Source: Planctomycetota bacterium (GTDB lineage: Bacteria; Planctomycetota; PLA2). From it: a DNA stretch of 64,000 nucleotides. The translations under genes and the position numbers were made by a program. The stretch is from NCBI GenBank assembly GCA_021776735.1, contig JAJFFH010000037.1, positions 186,001-250,000 of the forward strand, given 5' to 3'. Shown piece by piece: positions 36,373 to 46,286 of the stretch. Below the pieces are notes generated by a model. It was not told the DNA's origin, did not search any database, and saw only the letters and a list, made by a program, of their open reading frames with translations. The number at the start of each line of letters is the position of its first letter. The stretch's first letter is position 1.

Positions 36373-37032
36373 ATGGCTCTCAAGATCACCTACCTCGGAC
36401 ACTCGGGATTCTTGTTCGACGACGGCACGCATCGCGCGGTCATCGATCCGTTCCTGACCGGCAACGATCTCGCGGTGCACAAGCCCGAGGACATTGCGTG
36501 CCGGACGGTGTTGTTTACGCACGGGCACGAGGATCACATCGGCGACGGCTTCGACATCGCGCGGCGCAACAACGCGACTGTGATTGCGTGCCATGAGATC
36601 ACGCTCACGGATGAGGCGGCGGGGATTGAATGCATCGGCGTGAATCCCGGCGGCAAGGTCGAGCAGCCCTGGGGCTGGGCGGCGTTCACGCAGGCGTTTC
36701 ATTCGTCGTCGCATACCGGTCGCTACATGGGTGCGGCGTGCGGCATCGTGCTGCGCATGGGCGGCGTCACCGTCTATCACGCGGGCGACACCGGTCTGTT
36801 CTCGGACATGAAGCTGATCGGCGAGCTGTATCAACCCGACGTCGCGTGCCTCCCGATCGGCGACCGCTACACGATGGGCCCGGAGCTGGCGACGAAGGCG
36901 GCGGAATTCGTCGGCGCCAGGATCGCGATCCCGATGCACTACAAAACGTTCCCGTTTCTGCGCCAAGACGCCGACGGATTCAATCCGCCTGGTGCGCGAG
37001 TAGTGCGGGCAGGGGACAGCTTCTCAGTCTGA
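36373..37032 (+). CDS. UPF0173 metal-dependent hydrolase
   Basis: A 219-residue metallo-beta-lactamase-fold protein of the UPF0173 family. KITYLGHSGFLFDDG at the N-terminus, the metal motif LFTHGHEDHIGD, VTVYHAGDTGLFSDM and IPMHYKTFPF are the expected landmarks. The substrate is unknown in the family. The stop overlaps the start of the next gene (TGATG), suggesting coupling to a membrane protein that has visibly lower GC. Confidence 0.92.
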   Translation: MALKITYLGHSGFLFDDGTHRAVIDPFLTGNDLAVHKPEDIACRTVLFTHGHEDHIGDGFDIARRNNATVIACHEITLTDEAAGIECIGVNPGGKVEQPWGWAAFTQAFHSSSHTGRYMGAACGIVLRMGGVTVYHAGDTGLFSDMKLIGELYQPDVACLPIGDRYTMGPELATKAAEFVGARIAIPMHYKTFPFLRQDADGFNPPGARVVRAGDSFSV

Positions 37033-37760
37033 TGGGGGACAAAAAGGATGAGCTGCGTGATCGCGTAGCAGAGCTTGAGGCAGAGCTGCTGGCGCTTCGT
37101 TCCGACCGGGTCTCGGCCTCCGATCGCCTGGCGTTCCTGCGGGACTACTTGATGCGGAACCGTCAGGATTCGATGCAAGACAAGACGGTTCTGACCCAGC
37201 TCACATACACGAAGGTTATCGCGTTCTCTGTCATGGTGTCCTTCATGCGTACACCAGCTGCAACGATCGGCCTCGCCCTACTTCCGATCGTGCTCTATTC
37301 GTTGGACTACCTGCATCGATCGCGCTTCAACGAGATCTTTGATCGGTGGATCTACTCCGCGGAAAAGCTCGCTGGCCCGATCAGACAGATGCTTGAAACC
37401 GAGACACCTCTCTTTGAGGAGGTCATTGTCACTCGTCACAAGAGCGGCGACTTCGTCAGATCCGAGGGTTTTGTCCGCGCTCTCATGACGGGATTGTCGA
37501 CCGCCGGAACGGTTCCCATCGTCGGCGCTCACGCCGCCCGAATCCTGCCAGGTGGCAGCGGCGCGACCGTCTCGGCCATCTGGTGCGCCGTTCTGGCTCT
37601 CGTCTACATCTCGCTGTTCAGCGTGCGGACGCGGTACAAGGACACCCACATGCACCCACTAGCGATCCCGTCCGTGCTCGTTGGGATGGCGCTGCTCATG
37701 GCCTTCGCGGGCGACAACATCATCTGGTACTACAGTCGGATACTGGGACTCGGAAGCTGA
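37032..37760 (+). CDS. Hypothetical membrane protein with N-terminal coiled coil
   Basis: A 242-residue protein. Residues 1-40 form a charged coiled coil (KDELRDRVAELEAELLALR). Hydrophobic segments lie near residues 65-92 (IAFSVMVSFMRTPAATIGLA, LLPIVLYSLDYL), 155-175, 180-200 and 215-235. No family recognised. The DNA is clearly less GC-rich than its neighbours, which may mean recent acquisition. It overlaps the UPF0173 gene by one base and is convergent with the 1084-residue HEAT/TPR gene. Confidence 0.7.
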   Translation: MGDKKDELRDRVAELEAELLALRSDRVSASDRLAFLRDYLMRNRQDSMQDKTVLTQLTYTKVIAFSVMVSFMRTPAATIGLALLPIVLYSLDYLHRSRFNEIFDRWIYSAEKLAGPIRQMLETETPLFEEVIVTRHKSGDFVRSEGFVRALMTGLSTAGTVPIVGAHAARILPGGSGATVSAIWCAVLALVYISLFSVRTRYKDTHMHPLAIPSVLVGMALLMAFAGDNIIWYYSRILGLGS

Positions 37761-37776
37761 GTCCCAGTCCGTGGGC

Positions 37777-40700
37777 CTATCGCTTGTATTCGAACAGGCT
37801 GTTGAACACGACGCGGTCGGCTTCGGCGAAGACGTCGGACCAGTTCTTGAACTCCGGCATCTTCTTCGCCGTGACGACGAGGCGGCGGTCCTGCACCAGC
37901 GCCAACTCCAACTCATGGCGGGCGCGCGCGGTCTTGCCGAGGCGGGCGTTGGCCTGCGCGATGAAAAGCAGATACCACCCGTTTTGCGCCTGGCGGCGTA
38001 CGGGCAGGGTGTTCTCCGGGTCGAGCAGTCGCAGCGCATCGGCCGTTCGACCCTGGCGGAGGCGCGCCGCGGCGAGCCAGTTGCGGAACGGATGGTAGAG
38101 GCCGGCGGTGCGGCGCACGGCACGCTCGCAGGCGATCGAGGCAAGATCCGGATCCGAGAATGCCCACAGCGCCTGGAACCCGGCCCAGTGCGAAAGGAGC
38201 GGGTCGTGCACCACGCGCTCTTGAATCGAGACCTTGAGCGCCGCCTTGTCGCGTTGCTTGAGCGCCTCGTAGATGCGCGCGCGCTCGTCGAGCCGCCACG
38301 GCGTCCAGAATCCGTCGGTGGCAACGAATCCGGCCCGGCGCTTTCGGACACCGTCGGCCCGCATCACGTCCGCCGCACGTTGGTACTGCCGCAACGCGCC
38401 ATATTGCTGCCCGAGAAAGTAGCCGGTCTCGTCCTCCCACGGCAAACGCAACAGGGTCTCCCCCAGCGCCGCGCCCACGCCCGCGAGCCAGCGCCCACGG
38501 TCCCGCCGAAGGCGGCAAGCATTCAGCGCGTCCCGGAGGATGCGCGGATGCATGCGCGCGAGCCGCCCGTCGCTCTCCGCGCGTGTGAGGGCCGCACGGA
38601 ATTCCGCCTCGACCTCGGCCGCCGGAAAGTGGCGCAGCGCCTCGAAGGCCCACCACGGGACGCCCACGTTGGTCTTCCAGTTGAACGCCGGCTGGTGCAG
38701 CTGCGGATCGAGGAAGACATCGGAACACAACGCGATGGTCCCCGGCGCGCGGGCGTACGCCAGCGCGCGCAGGCCATAGAACAAAATCATGCGCCGGTTC
38801 TCGTGAAACACCGGTGCCTCGCGGTCCTCGTTCGCGCGCTCCTCGGCGGCAAGCTTGCGCAGGCGCGGAACCAAGGCTGCCAGTTCCGGCGCGGGCAACC
38901 CCTTGGCGGCCGCGCGCAGCACGCCGAGAATGAGTTCCGGCTCCTTGATCTTCTTGGCGAGCAGGGCCTGAAACAACGCCCGAACACTGGCCACGTCGGC
39001 GCCCGTGTCGGACAGTATTTTCAGCACGTTGATCTTTTCCTGCACCGGCCCCGAGTCGCGAATGTCGCGCCCCTCGCGCTCGCCGGGCGGCAGCTTGTCC
39101 CACGCCTGATAGATCTCGAAGAACAACCCGGGCTCGACATCGCCCACGGCCCGCGCGGCCCGCACGAGATCCTCAAGGCGATCCGCATCGGCGCCCGCCA
39201 GGAACCGCTTCAACTTGATCGGCCGCCGCAAGCGATCACGCGACGCCACGGCCGCGAGCAGCTCGAACTCGGAGTTGCCCGCCGCCCGCGCCTCAAGCCG
39301 CCGATACGCCTCCTCCGAACCGATCGCCAGCAGCAGGTCCGCGGCCGGATCGGACCTCGCGGCATCGCACAACGCCAGCAGATCGGCATCCCACCGCGGA
39401 TCGATCGGCCCCAGTTTCGCGAGCGCGGCCAGCGCATAGCCCGCGACCTGTTTTCCCGCGCGCCCGCGCGCCAACGCAATCAGCAAATCAACGCGACAGC
39501 AGCGGCTCAGGCCACGCACGAAACTCCACGGCACCTTGAGGCCACGCGCCTCGAACAACTTGAGCACCGCGTCCGGCGCGCCGCCCGCGTCCAGCGCGCC
39601 CAGCGCCGCCGTCGTCGCCAGACCAGGATCCGTTTCTTGCTTCGCGAAGTTCAGCAGCGTCTCGGGGCGGCTGGCCCACTCCACTGCCAACGCCCGTACC
39701 CGGCGAGACTCGTGAGACAGCAAACGGACGGCGATGTCTTCAAGTTTTTCTGGCTCTAGGGGCTTCGATGCGGATTTCTCTGCGTTTTTTTTTGGGCGAC
39801 GTTTCTCGCGATGCTCTCTCAGGGCGGCGCGGCACTCGCGACGAAGCGCCTCCAGGATCGGCTTGGAGGGACTATTGTCGTCGGGCACGTCCACGAGTGC
39901 GGGCCCCACGAGTGGCTCAAAGTCGCCCGCACGCGCAAGCAGGCGGGTCGCCCACTGAAACTCGCCCGCACGGTACTTCTCGGCGTCGAGCAGGCGGGCC
40001 GCAACGACATGGCCGGCGGGCGCCGGCAACTTCAGCAAGGCCTTGAGCGCTGCCCGCCGCACGGACTCGAACTTGGATGTGGCGGTCGCCTCGAGCCACG
40101 CGACGTGCGACTCGCCCCCATGCTTCGGAAAGGAGTCCGCGGCGAGGCCGACGAGTGCTCGCTGGGTGACCTCGGGGTACGTGGCACGTCGCGAAAAGAC
40201 GGGACCCGCTGCCGCGGGATCGACGGCGAAGAGGACGCGCAGGACGCGGAGCGGCTCGTGGTTCGGGCGTCCGAGCAACTCATGCAGCACGGGTGCGATG
40301 CCGGGGCCCGCCCCGGTCAATCCGACGACGCAGTGATACACGTTCTCCTCGCGAAGCAACGCGAGATACGCGAGAAAGACCGGATCCCCTAAGTCCGGCT
40401 TCAGAGTGCCTTCGCGCAACGCCGCCCCACCGACGATCGCAAGCCGGCGGGCCGCCGCCAACCGCCGCGCTTCGATCCTGCGTCCGAGCGCGGGATCGCG
40501 CATCCCGTCGCGCCAATACGAAACCAACGGCGCCTCGGTGTTCGGCGCGAGTCCGATGTTCGCGCGCTGCGCGTCCTTGTCAGCCTTCTTGCGCTTGGCC
40601 TCCTCGACAACGGCAAGCGCCTTGAGGTATTCGTGTGCAAGGCGTTTGAGCGAAGTGGCAGGGGGGCGCGGGGGCGGCGCGACCCACGCCCGCACCGCCG

Positions 40701-41031
40701 GACTGGAATCGGAAAGCGCCTGTTTCAGAAGCGGCGCCGCGAGCGGCAGTGGCCGCACCGCCGTCAAGAGCAGCAAGCGCTCGCGCGCATCCGCCTCATT
40801 GAGACGCGCAACGATCGCCCGCAGCGCAGGCGCACCGACCAGCGCCAGGTCACGCACCGCGGCCTCAACGTCGTCGCGCGTGCCGTCCCGCAGAGCCGCG
40901 AGCGCCGCCACAATCCGTTGTTGCTGCGCCGGCGCAGGCTGCGGCAACGCCGCCACATCGGGAAGCTCATAAGCAAGCGCGAGACAAAGAAGAGAAACGA
41001 TCAAGAGCGGAGTCCTGGTTGGGTGGCCCAC
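37777..41031 (-). CDS. Very large exported HEAT/TPR repeat protein
   Basis: A 1084-residue protein with a signal peptide (LLIVSLLCLALAYELPD). HEAT-like helical repeats cover most of the length (VGAPALRAIVARLNEADARE, ALVGLAADSFPKHGGESH). The last 200 residues are TPR-like (LRQGRTADALRLLDPENTL, ARLGKTARARHELELALVQ). Segments of low-complexity Lys/Arg occur near residue 430. It is probably a periplasmic scaffold or structural protein; the partner is unknown. A dispersed 12-mer is read in antisense as EDIAVRLLSHE. A G-rich motif lies at 40662. No neighbouring gene is co-directional within an operon distance. Confidence 0.8.
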   Translation of the reverse strand: MGHPTRTPLLIVSLLCLALAYELPDVAALPQPAPAQQQRIVAALAALRDGTRDDVEAAVRDLALVGAPALRAIVARLNEADARERLLLLTAVRPLPLAAPLLKQALSDSSPAVRAWVAPPPRPPATSLKRLAHEYLKALAVVEEAKRKKADKDAQRANIGLAPNTEAPLVSYWRDGMRDPALGRRIEARRLAAARRLAIVGGAALREGTLKPDLGDPVFLAYLALLREENVYHCVVGLTGAGPGIAPVLHELLGRPNHEPLRVLRVLFAVDPAAAGPVFSRRATYPEVTQRALVGLAADSFPKHGGESHVAWLEATATSKFESVRRAALKALLKLPAPAGHVVAARLLDAEKYRAGEFQWATRLLARAGDFEPLVGPALVDVPDDNSPSKPILEALRRECRAALREHREKRRPKKNAEKSASKPLEPEKLEDIAVRLLSHESRRVRALAVEWASRPETLLNFAKQETDPGLATTAALGALDAGGAPDAVLKLFEARGLKVPWSFVRGLSRCCRVDLLIALARGRAGKQVAGYALAALAKLGPIDPRWDADLLALCDAARSDPAADLLLAIGSEEAYRRLEARAAGNSEFELLAAVASRDRLRRPIKLKRFLAGADADRLEDLVRAARAVGDVEPGLFFEIYQAWDKLPPGEREGRDIRDSGPVQEKINVLKILSDTGADVASVRALFQALLAKKIKEPELILGVLRAAAKGLPAPELAALVPRLRKLAAEERANEDREAPVFHENRRMILFYGLRALAYARAPGTIALCSDVFLDPQLHQPAFNWKTNVGVPWWAFEALRHFPAAEVEAEFRAALTRAESDGRLARMHPRILRDALNACRLRRDRGRWLAGVGAALGETLLRLPWEDETGYFLGQQYGALRQYQRAADVMRADGVRKRRAGFVATDGFWTPWRLDERARIYEALKQRDKAALKVSIQERVVHDPLLSHWAGFQALWAFSDPDLASIACERAVRRTAGLYHPFRNWLAAARLRQGRTADALRLLDPENTLPVRRQAQNGWYLLFIAQANARLGKTARARHELELALVQDRRLVVTAKKMPEFKNWSDVFAEADRVVFNSLFEYKR
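39724..39735 (+). repeat. dispersed motif ACGGACGGCGAT
   Basis: Exact copy in the 1084-residue protein gene, antisense (EDIAVRLL); preceded by CAGCAA. Confidence 0.9.
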
Positions 41032-41141
41032 GAAAGTCTACCGTGAACTCCACGCCGCGACCTCTGCGCGCACCGCGCGAACGCCCCGAATTCGAACTCC
41101 TGTATCGCCGCGGGGACGGTTGTATCCCGCGCGGCCCGCGA

Positions 41142-42095
41142 TCAGTTCGCGCGGCGGCGGCGGCTGCCGCCTCCGTTGCTCTTGCCTTTGTCTTTCTTGG
41201 CGCGGGGGGTTCGTTTCGGGGGCGGTTCCACCAGCTCGGCGATCGCGGACGCCAGGTGGACGACGACATCGGTGGCGATCATGCCGTGTTCGCCCATCGA
41301 GGCGCTGGCCAGGTCGCCTGCGCGGCCGTGCGCGTGGACCGCCTGCACGGCAGCAGCAAACGGGCTTGCGCCGCTCGCGAGCCGGGCGCCGATGACGCCG
41401 GCCAGGATGTCGCCCGTGCCCCCGGTCGCCATGCCGGGATTGCCTGTACGGTTGACGTAGTACCGGGCGCCGTCGCACACCACCGTGCCCGCGCCCTTCA
41501 GGACCGTCGTCGCGCCGTGCGTTTCCGTGAGTTCGGCGGCGGCGCCGACACGGCCCTCGAGGTTGCCTTCGAACTCCTCGCCGAGCAGGCGGCGCGCCTC
41601 GCCCGGATGTGGTGTGAGTACGCGCGGACCTTCGTGGCCCATAAGAAGGTCGGGGGTCTTCGCCAGCACATTGAGCGCATCGGCGTCGAGGACCAACGGG
41701 GTTTCGAACGGCTGGTCGCTGTCCTTGATGCCCTTGAACAGCCGGCGCAAGAGCGGCGCGGCGGCCGTCGTGAGGCCCGGCCCGACGACCACCGCGTCGG
41801 CGGCCAGAGCGGCGGCGCGCACGGCGGCTGCCCCGGTCGCCGCGAACATGCCCTTGCGCGTCGGCAGCGGCATCGTCATGGCGCACGGCAACTCGGCCGC
41901 GACGAGGGCCTGGACGATGTCGGGCACCGCGATTGTCACGAGGCCCGCCCCGCCGCGCAGCGCACCCCATCCAGCCAGCCGCGCGGCACCGGACATGTCC
42001 CGCGAGCCGGCGACGATGAGCACGCGACCACACACGCCCTTGTGGGCGTCGCGCCGCAGGCGCGCGATACGGGGCGGCTCCTGAACTCGTCTCAT
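41142..42095 (-). CDS. nnrD: ADP-dependent NAD(P)H-hydrate dehydratase
   Basis: A 317-residue YjeF C-terminal-type enzyme that repairs hydrated NADH/NADPH. CGRVLIVAGSRDMSGAARLA, VVVGPGLTT, DADALNVLA, RVLTPHPGEARRLL and the signature NPGMATGGTGDILAGVI are visible. The epimerase (YjeF N-terminal) half is absent, as in single-domain members. The C-terminus is a basic low-complexity tail (PPPKRTPRAKKDKGKS). ATG 42095 is 16 bp after the asparaginase stop, so both genes may be co-transcribed. Confidence 0.92.
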   Translation of the reverse strand: MRRVQEPPRIARLRRDAHKGVCGRVLIVAGSRDMSGAARLAGWGALRGGAGLVTIAVPDIVQALVAAELPCAMTMPLPTRKGMFAATGAAAVRAAALAADAVVVGPGLTTAAAPLLRRLFKGIKDSDQPFETPLVLDADALNVLAKTPDLLMGHEGPRVLTPHPGEARRLLGEEFEGNLEGRVGAAAELTETHGATTVLKGAGTVVCDGARYYVNRTGNPGMATGGTGDILAGVIGARLASGASPFAAAVQAVHAHGRAGDLASASMGEHGMIATDVVVHLASAIAELVEPPPKRTPRAKKDKGKSNGGGSRRRRAN

Positions 42096-42111
42096 GCGTG
42101 TCGCATGCCGT

Positions 42112-43131
42112 CTATAGATGCACCTTGAACTCGCCGACGACGTCGCCTTCGCGCGTCGTGACCGGCCGCGGATAGATCTCGGCCAGATCCTCCGGCGCGA
42201 CCAGCCCGAGGTCGAGCAGCAATGCGGCCACGACCGCCTGCGCGGCGCGCCCGGCGCCGTCCGCGATCTTGACGGCAATGCCGATGCCCTGTTCGCGCGC
42301 GCCGACCACGAGCACGCCTTCCGCGCCCTCCTTCGACAAGAGGTTGCCGCGCCCGGCGCGAATCACGCGCGTGTCGAAGCGGCCCTCGCCGGCGATCATC
42401 TCCGGATTCGCGTTGACGACCGCGTACAAGCGCTCCGCGGCCTTGACGTCTGCGACGGAAACATCGCCGTCCGTTTGCTGTTGGTTCGGGTTGCTACCCC
42501 CCGTGGGGTTCACGAACCGCGCGATGGCCCGCGCCATACCCTCCACGGGCACGCCGAAGCACGGCACGGCGCAACCGTCGATCCCGACCGCAATGTCGTC
42601 GAGGTCCATGCCGGCGTAGCGTGCGAGCACGTGTCTGTTGTGGCGCTGGAGCGCGTGGCCGGTGTCGGCGTAGGCTTGCGGGTCTTCGCCGAGCGCGATC
42701 GCCGCCGCGATCATGCCGGCGTGCTTGCCGGAGCAGTTGTCCTCGAGGCGGCCCCACGCCTGGCCGCGGCGCACGTAGTCCTCGTACACGGCGCGGTCGA
42801 GCGGGCGGTGACCGCCGCAGCGCAGCCACGCGGCGTCGGCGCCGGCCTTGGCGAGCATGGCGCGCGCGTTGTCGGCGTGGCGGGGCGAGCCGCTGTGGCT
42901 GCCCATGACCATCGCGAGTTCCTCGTCGGTAAAGCCGAACCGGTCCGGCGCGTCCGAGCGGACGACGGTGATCGCCTGAAACGGCTTGGCCGCCGAGCGC
43001 ATGAACTCGGGCACGTCGATGGCGCCGCGCGAACGCAGCACGCGGCCGCCTTCGACGACGCAGTAGGCGCCGGCATGCCGCGACTCGTCGCGCCCGCCGC
43101 GCGTCAAGCTGACCAGTGTTTCGTACCCCAC
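42112..43131 (-). CDS. Asparaginase (Asparaginase_II family)
   Basis: A 339-residue Asparaginase_II-type protein, expected to hydrolyse L-asparagine. Landmarks: VSLTRGGRDESRHAGAYCVV, MRSAAKPFQAITVV, ELAMVMGSHSGSPRHADNAR, DNCSGKHAGMIAAA and GIDGCAVPCFGVPV. A loop after FVNPTGGSNPN reads QQQTDGDVSVADVK: the TDGDV part is a copy of the dispersed 12-mer and looks like an insertion in a variable loop. Part of this gene (about 42838-42898) is duplicated at 46209-46264. It precedes nnrD. Confidence 0.9.
   Translation of the reverse strand: MGYETLVSLTRGGRDESRHAGAYCVVEGGRVLRSRGAIDVPEFMRSAAKPFQAITVVRSDAPDRFGFTDEELAMVMGSHSGSPRHADNARAMLAKAGADAAWLRCGGHRPLDRAVYEDYVRRGQAWGRLEDNCSGKHAGMIAAAIALGEDPQAYADTGHALQRHNRHVLARYAGMDLDDIAVGIDGCAVPCFGVPVEGMARAIARFVNPTGGSNPNQQQTDGDVSVADVKAAERLYAVVNANPEMIAGEGRFDTRVIRAGRGNLLSKEGAEGVLVVGAREQGIGIAVKIADGAGRAAQAVVAALLLDLGLVAPEDLAEIYPRPVTTREGDVVGEFKVHL
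42463..42474 (-). repeat. dispersed motif ACGGACGGCGAT
   Basis: Exact copy in the asparaginase gene, sense (QQTDGDV); preceded by CAGCAA. Confidence 0.9.
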
Positions 43132-43180
43132 GGGCGGCGCATTCTAGGCGAAATGCGCGCGGCCCGCCGGGTGCAAGTCG

Positions 43181-44221
43181 CTATCGACCTCCGGACCCCG
43201 GGGCGGGCGCGGGATCGACCACCTCAACCTCGCCGCCGCCCCACGGGAGTGAAATCTCCACGGTCCGTCGCTTCGTCGTCTTGTCTCGAAAGGCCACAAC
43301 GCTCTTTCCGGCCCAAATCGGCACACGGATCGCGTCCACACCCTGAGGCATCCGGCCATCGACCCCTTCGCTTCCGGGAAGCCAGACGGGGCGTTTGCTG
43401 ACTTTCGGACGCACGTCCCACCACATCGCGGAGTCGACTCTTCCGCGGCGCAGAACCACGGTCCATAGAGGCGAGACCGACAACGCTACTCCCTGCGCGC
43501 TCGCAACCACGTCCCGGTGAACCGGCGAGCCGCCGGCTGTGAGTCGGTAGAGTTGGCCGGGAACGCAGCCGTAGATCGTGAAGCGACCGTATGAGTCGCT
43601 ACTAACGGCAGAAGTAACCCACGGTGCCGCGGCCGGACTCGGCGTGTAGCCGGGCACGATCGGTCGCGCGCGAACCGTGCAGCCGGTCAACACGCCTCCA
43701 TCCGCCTCCACGACCCCGACGATCTGCACGGAACGCGACAACGCGATCCGTACGTTTCGGCGCCCGCCCTGAAACGTCCTTACGACCGCAGCTAGCCGCC
43801 GGTACTTGCCGATGAGTTCGTACCTAAGACCGGAACGGGTCGGTACCGTGGCTATCCCATCGCTGTTCGCGCGCCCCAACCGTATGTCACCATCGCTCGC
43901 CACGAGCTTGTAGGAAATCGAAGGAACAGGTTCTTGGTTCGGTCCGACAAACAGCAGGCGAGTCTCGACCGGTTCCGACTCGCTCCGGGGCTCTGCCGAA
44001 TAGCTTCGAACGGGCTTGGTCGGACTAGCCTTGGCATCCGGCAGGGGATACGAGCCAGCGCCATCGACGCGAACAGCCGGTCGTCGATGATCAACGCCGG
44101 TGCGTGACCCGTCAGACCGTACCGGGCCCGCGCTACCGAGCCACCACCACAGACCCGCGACCGCCAACAACACAGCGGCAATACCGCGACCCCTCGGCCC
44201 CGTCAGCAAGGAAAGACCCAA
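43181..44221 (-). CDS. Hypothetical membrane-anchored beta-rich protein
   Basis: About 346 residues if the TTG at 44221 is used; the true start is unclear because the frame is open further upstream, overlapping the previous gene. An N-terminal hydrophobic segment (GIAAVLLAVAGLWWWLG) is followed by a disordered linker. Beta-rich carboxypeptidase-regulatory-like segments follow (ISYKLVASDGDIRLGRANSD, SDSYGRFTIYGCVPGQLYRL). These look like repeated prealbumin-like folds. The region has lower GC than average and lies next to a doubly frameshifted lipoprotein gene. Function unknown. Confidence 0.6.
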   Translation of the reverse strand: MGLSLLTGPRGRGIAAVLLAVAGLWWWLGSAGPVRSDGSRTGVDHRRPAVRVDGAGSYPLPDAKASPTKPVRSYSAEPRSESEPVETRLLFVGPNQEPVPSISYKLVASDGDIRLGRANSDGIATVPTRSGLRYELIGKYRRLAAVVRTFQGGRRNVRIALSRSVQIVGVVEADGGVLTGCTVRARPIVPGYTPSPAAAPWVTSAVSSDSYGRFTIYGCVPGQLYRLTAGGSPVHRDVVASAQGVALSVSPLWTVVLRRGRVDSAMWWDVRPKVSKRPVWLPGSEGVDGRMPQGVDAIRVPIWAGKSVVAFRDKTTKRRTVEISLPWGGGEVEVVDPAPAPGSGGR

Positions 44222-45946
44222 CCTTCCGGGGGTTTCGGTGTCTTCGGATCCTCCCCTTGCGTCTGCTCCTGAGGTTCGGCGGACTCGACCGACGACGAAA
44301 ACGTACCGTCGGCGTTCTTCGTCACCGTTGTCTTGACCTGCCATGTGTAGTACGCAATCAGGGTATCCGTCGCGCAGCAGACGAGAAACGTCTGGAAGTC
44401 CTGAATGAGGGTGACGGTCTTCCAGTTGTCCTTGGCCGTGCCCGTGATCCCGAGGTCGCACGCAAACTGCCTGGCCTCGGCGGCCGTCGTCGGAACCCCC
44501 ATGCCCGGAAAATCCTCCATGCCGTTCGTTTGGTGCGCAGAGCCATCGGCGAGTCGACTCTCTCCGACAGTCTGGTGAGGATAGCTGTTGTCGCTGGTCT
44601 TCTTCCCGTGCTCATCCTTGTTATCCCACACGTACTTGTCGTCCGAACCGGAACCGCTCCCGGTGCCGCCATCGCTCGTAGCATAAGAGACTGACCAATT
44701 CACTTTCTGAAGCCAGTCGTACTGCACGACGCTCTTGGTTCCATCACCGAGTATCGGTTCGGTCGGTTCGTACGCGATGAAGGAGTACGCCACGCCGCTC
44801 TTGCGGGTCGGAGCATTCGGAACAGGCGGTACGGCCGGCTTGCCGTCCTTCGCCGGGCACCCCTTGCGCCGCTTCTCCAGAGATTTGAGCACCTCGTTAT
44901 AGCGCCGCTGGCAGGGAATGGCGACATCCCCGCCGCCCGCGACGACGCCTTGACCCTTGTCACAATAGAGCTTCGGGGCTCCGTCCGTGTCTTCGTGGTC
45001 GGCACGCTCGACGAGGGCTCCTGGCCTTCGGCCGGCGGGTGCTCATCGAACGGACAACTGATGCACCAGATCGAGTCATCTTTGCTCGACCCGAACGGCT
45101 TGCCGATTTTCTTGGCGTACAGAGTCTTCAACTTCGGCTTCTTGCACCACTTCGCCTTGTCGAAACCGGTCTTGCACTCGACCTTGGCGAACAGGAAGCC
45201 GCCGGGATTGCCTTGGTCCGCGATATACACGACCGTCGGCGTCGAGGCGCTCCCCGAGAAACCTGAAGGCACGTTGTTCCCCGCGATATCTTCGGCGATC
45301 AGGCCGACATAGGAGCATCCTGCATCGAACTGGGGCACGAGCAACGAAACCGACACGGCACCGTTCGCATCGGGCACAACGCTCACCGTGTGGTCGGTCT
45401 TGAAGAATCCGTCCTGAATCACGCCATACCGCAAGCTCGTGATCGCAGAAGTCGCACCCGATGGCGCAATGACACCCGAGATGGTTAGCGTCTCCGTACT
45501 CTGAACAAACGTGTACATATCGGCCTCGTCCGATCCCGGATCGGCGCGAGTCGTAGGAAAAGCGGCCCACGCGCTCGCACCATCGGTGCCTCGGCAACAA
45601 GTACGCCGGCAGCACTGACATTCTGGTCCGCGTCGAGCACGTCAGCACGGTAGCTGTCACCAGCGGTGACATCACCGCTGAACTCCCCGGCGATCAGCGT
45701 GATAAGGGTCGTCGCGGACAACTGCTCGCCTGCGTCGTATGTGTAGAACTGAACGTAGGTAGGCTGCTCATCCGGATCGCGGGCTGGCAGGCCGATCTCG
45801 TGGATCCCCTCGAAGTTCACAACATATCCGGAAACCGCAATGTTCCCGCCGAGCGTCGCTGTCTTGACGACGGTGTCGTCCGACCCGCCCACGCATCCCG
45901 CCAGCAACGCCAACAGGAAGATTCTTCTATGTCGTCTGTTCCGCAT
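44203..45946 (-). pseudogene. Lipoprotein gene broken by two frameshifts
   Basis: Three frames join into one protein of about 580 residues. Part 1 starts at 45946 with lipobox LLALLAGCVGG and beta-rich sequence (GYVVNFEGIHEIGLPARDP). Near 45590 the frame changes to GTDGASAWAAFPTTRADPGS, then MYTFVQSTETLTISGVI. Near 45020 it changes again to HEDTDGAPKLYCDKGQG, then LKSLEKRRKGCPAKDGK and ends GWVFPC. Both breaks restore sensible sequence. Four or more Cys pairs (CKTGFDKAKWC, CISCPFDE) could bind metal or form disulfides. No family recognised. Real decay or assembly errors are both possible. Confidence 0.7.
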
Positions 45947-46208
45947 GGCGGGACCGTAGCATGGCATCGCACATGCGTTCCGTGAAAGTAAACTGCACCG
46001 TATCGTGCCATTCAGAGCCAACGGTAGTATCTGGACGACTAGGAGACGCGCGCGGCGAGGGTGTGGCGACTGCGGAAGTCGGGGCCAATTGTTCAGTTTG
46101 GCGAAGCTCGGCGGCGCCGCCGACAGCACGAAGCCGACGACCGCGCAGAAACCAGCCGCACTCGCGCGGGAACAGCAGGCAGTGCAAGAACGCGAAACGG
46201 GGGGGGTT
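45947..46208. other. intergenic stretch without a supported gene
   Basis: Between the broken lipoprotein gene and the first kinase I see no supported gene. Short frames exist on both strands but lack known motifs. A run of eight G residues lies near 46199-46206, next to the duplicated asparaginase segment. Confidence 0.5.
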
Positions 46209-46264
46209 GGCGCCGGCCTTGGCGAGCATGGCGCGCGCGTTCTTGGCGTGGCGAGCCGCTGTGG
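46209..46264 (-). pseudogene. fragment copy of the asparaginase gene
   Basis: 33 bases (46209-46241) are identical to the asparaginase gene at about 42838-42870. The next 23 bases match with small gaps. Read on the minus strand the peptide is RHAKNARAMLAKAGA, against RHADNARAMLAKAGA in the gene. It lies between genes and has no ORF context. Confidence 0.7.
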
Positions 46265-46286
46265 TGGCCCGCGCGGGCGGACGCGA

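Noticed and set aside
45927..46229. Gene on the minus strand starting MLAKAGA
   Set aside because: Its start is the asparaginase fragment; the remainder has no coding character.
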